Part shown: in pieces, positions 47,128 through 49,663 of the stretch
Numbering within the stretch: the stretch's first letter is position 1
How the letters are laid out: each line of letters starts with the position of its first letter
Assembly: GCA_024743095.1 (NCBI GenBank)
Contig: JANSXF010000029.1
Coordinates: 1 to 49,663, forward strand
From: Flavobacteriaceae bacterium
Lineage (GTDB): Bacteria; Bacteroidota; Bacteroidia; Flavobacteriales; Flavobacteriaceae
DNA length: 49,663 nucleotides
Direction of reading: 5' to 3'
The notes under the pieces: generated by a model
Seen by the model: the letters and a program-made list of their open reading frames with translations, nothing else
Database searches by the model: none
Told to the model about the DNA's origin: nothing
Position numbers and translations under genes: made by a program

Positions 47128-48084
47128 TTATGGTTCGCCCAAAACTTTATGTAAATCCGATTCGATTATTTCTGCAATAATAGACCTCCCATAATTGTTC
47201 CAGTGTTTGTCATAAACCAGGGTTGTTTTTCTATGTGAATTATTGATTTCAGTACCAAAATCAATGTGCTGGAAACCATTATTGTCTAAATAGTCCAAAA
47301 ATAGTTTTGAAGTAGTCGACTCGTCCATTAATAAAACTGTCTTGTTCTTATCGTAACCATAAAGAGACACCAAACTCTTGAAATTTTCCAAATAGATCTC
47401 ATCCTTATTAATATTAGAAATGGTTTTATCTGGTTTATCCTCTCGGTTTTGAATTATATCCTTTTTCTCTCTTACCCAAGTTCTGACCGAACTTAAGACT
47501 CCTATTTCGGAAAAATAAACCAATAATTTACTTTTCTTGAAAATCTTGTTTAAAGGAGATTCTAATTTAAGCCTTTCATTCTGCACATTGTATTCGCCCC
47601 GATTTAAATCGTTGGAAAATTTCATCTTGATATAAATACGATCAATCATTCTAAAATCCTCTTTGTATGCGTCTATCAAATGTAACTGATCGGCCATATC
47701 ATATCCAGAGTAGCCATATTCGAATACCTTAATCCTATCTTTAAATTTCTGTTCCACCTTTCTCCCTATTGACATTTTATATGGTTGGTGGAACCCTTCA
47801 ATAAATGAATCCCCAACTAAAGCGACTTCAAATCCATCTTTGGTGGGTTCAAATTCTTGATAGGAATTGAAACCTGAACTGTTTATGTTATATCTTATAA
47901 AATTTTGGTTTCTGTTGCCTGTAATGGAATAACCTACTTGGCCTGGAATCCACTTTTCAACCTTTTTATCATCCACGAAACGTGATGGTTTATCTTCTCC
48001 TAGATAAAATATTCTGACCAATACCTCTAGAGAGATTACAATAAGAAATGAATAAACGCCTAATTTGAGTATTAATTTTTTCAT
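47128..48084 (-). CDS. Membrane-anchored SGNH hydrolase-like protein
   Basis: The 318-residue protein has an N-terminal anchor (about 5-27) and an extracytoplasmic SGNH domain: block I VALVGDSFIEGF (87-98, nucleophile S93) and the Asp/His block YDKHWNNYG (291-299, D292/H294). This arrangement is that of AlgJ/AlgX-type acetyltransferases acting on exopolysaccharide. Its gene follows the second MBOAT gene by 2 bases, as the first SGNH-like gene follows the first MBOAT. It resembles the protein at 38374 only in design, not in sequence. Confidence 0.82.
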   Translation of the reverse strand: MKKLILKLGVYSFLIVISLEVLVRIFYLGEDKPSRFVDDKKVEKWIPGQVGYSITGNRNQNFIRYNINSSGFNSYQEFEPTKDGFEVALVGDSFIEGFHQPYKMSIGRKVEQKFKDRIKVFEYGYSGYDMADQLHLIDAYKEDFRMIDRIYIKMKFSNDLNRGEYNVQNERLKLESPLNKIFKKSKLLVYFSEIGVLSSVRTWVREKKDIIQNREDKPDKTISNINKDEIYLENFKSLVSLYGYDKNKTVLLMDESTTSKLFLDYLDNNGFQHIDFGTEINNSHRKTTLVYDKHWNNYGRSIIAEIIESDLHKVLGEP

Positions 48085-48086
48085 GG

Positions 48087-49499
48087 TTAAAACTGGAAAT
48101 ATATGAACGATCTATCAAAACCACTGTCATAGAACAATAGCATGGTAAAAATCACCAAGGTATACGCCAAAAAACGAACAGCCTTGGACTTGAACTGGAA
48201 CGGGTTCCGTTCATCCCTTCGAATTCGATATTCATAAAGCACAAATACGGCCAAAAGGATAAAATAGTCCAACATACGATATCCATTGGGATGCTCATAG
48301 GGAGCATAACTAAAATCACTGAATATCCTGCCAATAAAATTAAAGGAATCTGTCAAAGATTCGGATCTAAAGAAGATACGGGAAAAGGTGACAATTGCAA
48401 AAGTAAGTACCAATTGGCCCAATTCTGTCAAAGAAGGAAAAAGGGAGTTCTCCCCTACTACATTATCCTTGTAAATGGTATTTCTTCCCATTAAAAACAC
48501 AGGAATATACGCTAGGGCATGGAAACCGCCCCAAAAGATAAAGGTCCAATTGGCACCGTGCCAAAATCCGCTCACCAAAAATATGATGCAGATATTTCGT
48601 ATTGCCCTTCCTTGGCTCACGCGCGACCCTCCCAACGGAATATAAACATAGTGCCTAAACCAAGTGGATAGCGATATGTGCCACCTTTGCCAATACTCAG
48701 CTACATTTCTTGAGAAGTTCGGGAACTTGAAATTGGACATCAATTCCACGCCGAACAATTTGGCTGTACCAATGGCTATATCGGAATATCCGCTAAAATC
48801 CCCGTAGACCTGAAAACTGAATAGCGTTACACCCAGAATCAATGTGGAGGCCGGGTATGTTTCATGGTTCAAGAAAATATCGTCCACAATAGGTGCTATA
48901 CCATCCGCTATCACCAACTTTTTAAAAAGTCCCCAAAGAATGAGTTTGAGCCCGCTTACTATTTGATCGTAGTTAAACGTTCTTTTATTCGTAATTTGAT
49001 GTAATAAATTGGAAGCCCGCTCGATGGGACCGGCCACCAACTGCGGAAAAAACGCTACAAAGGTTGCGAAGGACAGAAAATCGTGGCAAGGCTTTATCCT
49101 TTTATAATAGACATCCATGGAATAGGACATCGTTTGGAAGGTATAGAAGGAAATCCCCACTGGCAATATAATCTTGAGTGTCCAAGTACTTTTGATGGAA
49201 TATCCCATAACCTCAAACAGATCTATAAAGGAATCCACAAAGAAATTATAGTACTTAAAGAAACCGAGCAACGATAAGTTGAAAATAACGCTTATCCATA
49301 ACCATATTTTTTGTCTTTGCTTATCATTTTCACTTTTGTGAATCATTATACCCACAAAATAGTCTACCATGGTGCTGGCAATAATTAAAAACAAAAACCT
49401 CCAATCCCATAATCCATAGAAGAAATAGCTGCCCGCCAAAACAAGGAAATTCTGGAATTTTAAACTCTTATTGAGGACAAACCAATAAAGTGCAAACAT
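48087..49499 (-). CDS. MBOAT-family O-acyltransferase, 5' end cut by an insertion sequence
   Basis: From the first ATG (49499) the protein has 470 residues with FFPQLVAGPIERAS, YWQRWHISLSTWFRHYVYIPLGG in two parts and the catalytic His of SGFWHGANW (codon 48558-48560), so the active-site region is intact. The frame remains open upstream to 49520 (YFIFLPIMFALYW, family-like) and then meets a stop at 49521-49523 exactly where an IS256-type element begins. About ten N-terminal residues, the normal start codon and the promoter are therefore missing. It may be dead, or expressed from the ATG or TTG (49508) by an IS-borne promoter. A classic acetylation partner to the SGNH gene. Confidence 0.88.
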   Translation of the reverse strand: MFALYWFVLNKSLKFQNFLVLAGSYFFYGLWDWRFLFLIIASTMVDYFVGIMIHKSENDKQRQKIWLWISVIFNLSLLGFFKYYNFFVDSFIDLFEVMGYSIKSTWTLKIILPVGISFYTFQTMSYSMDVYYKRIKPCHDFLSFATFVAFFPQLVAGPIERASNLLHQITNKRTFNYDQIVSGLKLILWGLFKKLVIADGIAPIVDDIFLNHETYPASTLILGVTLFSFQVYGDFSGYSDIAIGTAKLFGVELMSNFKFPNFSRNVAEYWQRWHISLSTWFRHYVYIPLGGSRVSQGRAIRNICIIFLVSGFWHGANWTFIFWGGFHALAYIPVFLMGRNTIYKDNVVGENSLFPSLTELGQLVLTFAIVTFSRIFFRSESLTDSFNFIGRIFSDFSYAPYEHPNGYRMLDYFILLAVFVLYEYRIRRDERNPFQFKSKAVRFLAYTLVIFTMLLFYDSGFDRSFIYFQF

Positions 49500-49550
49500 T
49501 ATTGGCAAAAAGATGAAATACTAGGACTATCTCATAAAGTGTGTAAATAG

Positions 49551-49588
49551 AAAATTAGCGGGGGCATGCCCCCGCTAATTTTTTGTCT
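49551..49588. terminator. Palindromic terminator inside the IS end
   Basis: A perfect 32-base palindrome (49551-49582; GC-rich core GCGGGGGCATGCCCCCGC) is followed by more T residues and preceded by A residues. It would stop transcription entering the element from the left, protecting the transposase gene from read-through, and could also act leftwards. Confidence 0.8.
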
Positions 49589-49609
49589 AATTTTAAATAT
49601 TTGCACATT

Positions 49610-49663
49610 ATGAAGAAAGAAGAATTGTTCAACGACGATTTCCTGAAGCAGTTCAAATCGGGA
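49610..49663 (+). CDS. IS256-family transposase, first 18 codons
   Basis: The frame from ATG 49610 reads MKKEELFNDDFLKQFKSG to the window edge. This N-terminus is characteristic of IS256-family (mutator-type, DDE) transposases in Flavobacteriia. Only the start is present, so activity cannot be judged. A near-consensus -7 box (AATATTTG) sits about 8 bases upstream. Confidence 0.82.
   Translation, partial: MKKEELFNDDFLKQFKSG

Larger units (their letters stand above)
49524..49663 (+). mobile_element. IS256-family insertion sequence, left end (continues beyond window)
   Basis: The boundary is marked by GGACTATCTCATAAAGTGTG, a terminal inverted repeat of the IS256-family kind, directly after the point where the MBOAT frame is interrupted. 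A strong palindrome follows, then a transposase start at 49610. The right end and the target duplication lie outside the window, so the 8-9-base duplicate next to 49523 cannot be checked. The exact junction is uncertain by about 3 bases. Confidence 0.82.

Noticed and set aside
1..49663. tRNA, rRNA, CRISPR arrays, prophage or conjugative genes
   Set aside because: No tRNA-like cloverleaf, rRNA segment, spaced repeat array or phage-type gene was seen on either strand; apart from the IS end at the right edge no mobile element is apparent.

Overview
The window looks like a chromosomal segment of a marine-type Bacteroidota bacterium, most likely Flavobacteriaceae. The evidence is Bacteroidota-style promoters (TAnnTTTG -7 boxes), a lipoprotein with an acidic surface-export signal, the protein families present, and a moderate to low GC content. 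I could not run a search, so the genus is left open. Almost the whole window is one large locus for building and decorating a cell-surface polysaccharide.

Layout. 1-1611 (-): a two-component system (response regulator cut by the window edge, plus sensor kinase). 1884-9000: export and chain-length machinery, with CpsB-type phosphatase (+) facing a minus-strand operon of aminotransferase, PglF-type dehydratase, Wza and Wzc tyrosine kinase. 9212-14109 (+): four sugar-nucleotide genes for uronic and N-acetyl-uronic acid precursors. 14141-24516 (+): an AT-rich Wzx/Wzy block with flippase, six glycosyltransferases, two hexapeptide acetyltransferases, a pyruvyl transferase and an EpsG-like polymerase. 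24633-27954 (-): a surface beta-helix lipoprotein and a GT2 enzyme. 28268-35315 (+): a GT4 enzyme, a PglC-type initiating transferase, two tandem PglD-type acetyltransferases, a large FAD/NAD(P)-binding plus GNAT fusion and a lone GNAT. 35350-36823 (-): a second PglC-type transferase, a PurN-like formyltransferase and a small unknown gene. 36926-47082 (+): an apparent nine-gene operon of MBOAT acyltransferase, SGNH-like partner and then seven consecutive diverged FemAB/BioF2-type GNAT paralogs. 47128-49520 (-): a second SGNH/MBOAT pair, whose MBOAT has lost its 5' end to an IS256-family insertion sequence starting near 49524 and running out of the window.

How it fits together. PglF, the aminotransferase, PglD and PglC are the classic set for making UDP-diacetylbacillosamine and loading it on undecaprenyl phosphate. 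Ugd plus a CapI-type epimerase would supply UDP-GlcA and UDP-GalA. A WbpP-type epimerase plus a WbpO/TviB-type dehydrogenase would supply UDP-HexNAcA. The glycosyltransferases assemble the repeat, Wzx flips it, the EpsG-like protein polymerises it, Wzc/CpsB/Wza control length and export, and the beta-helix lipoprotein may trim it. The product should be acidic and heavily substituted (pyruvate, acetyl, perhaps formyl).

The most unusual part is the GNAT array: nine related GNAT domains within about 15 kb, seven of them head-to-tail behind an MBOAT/SGNH pair. I propose this is a decoration module that acylates or aminoacylates the glycan in several steps or with several alternative groups. That is inference; no substrate can be read from the sequence.
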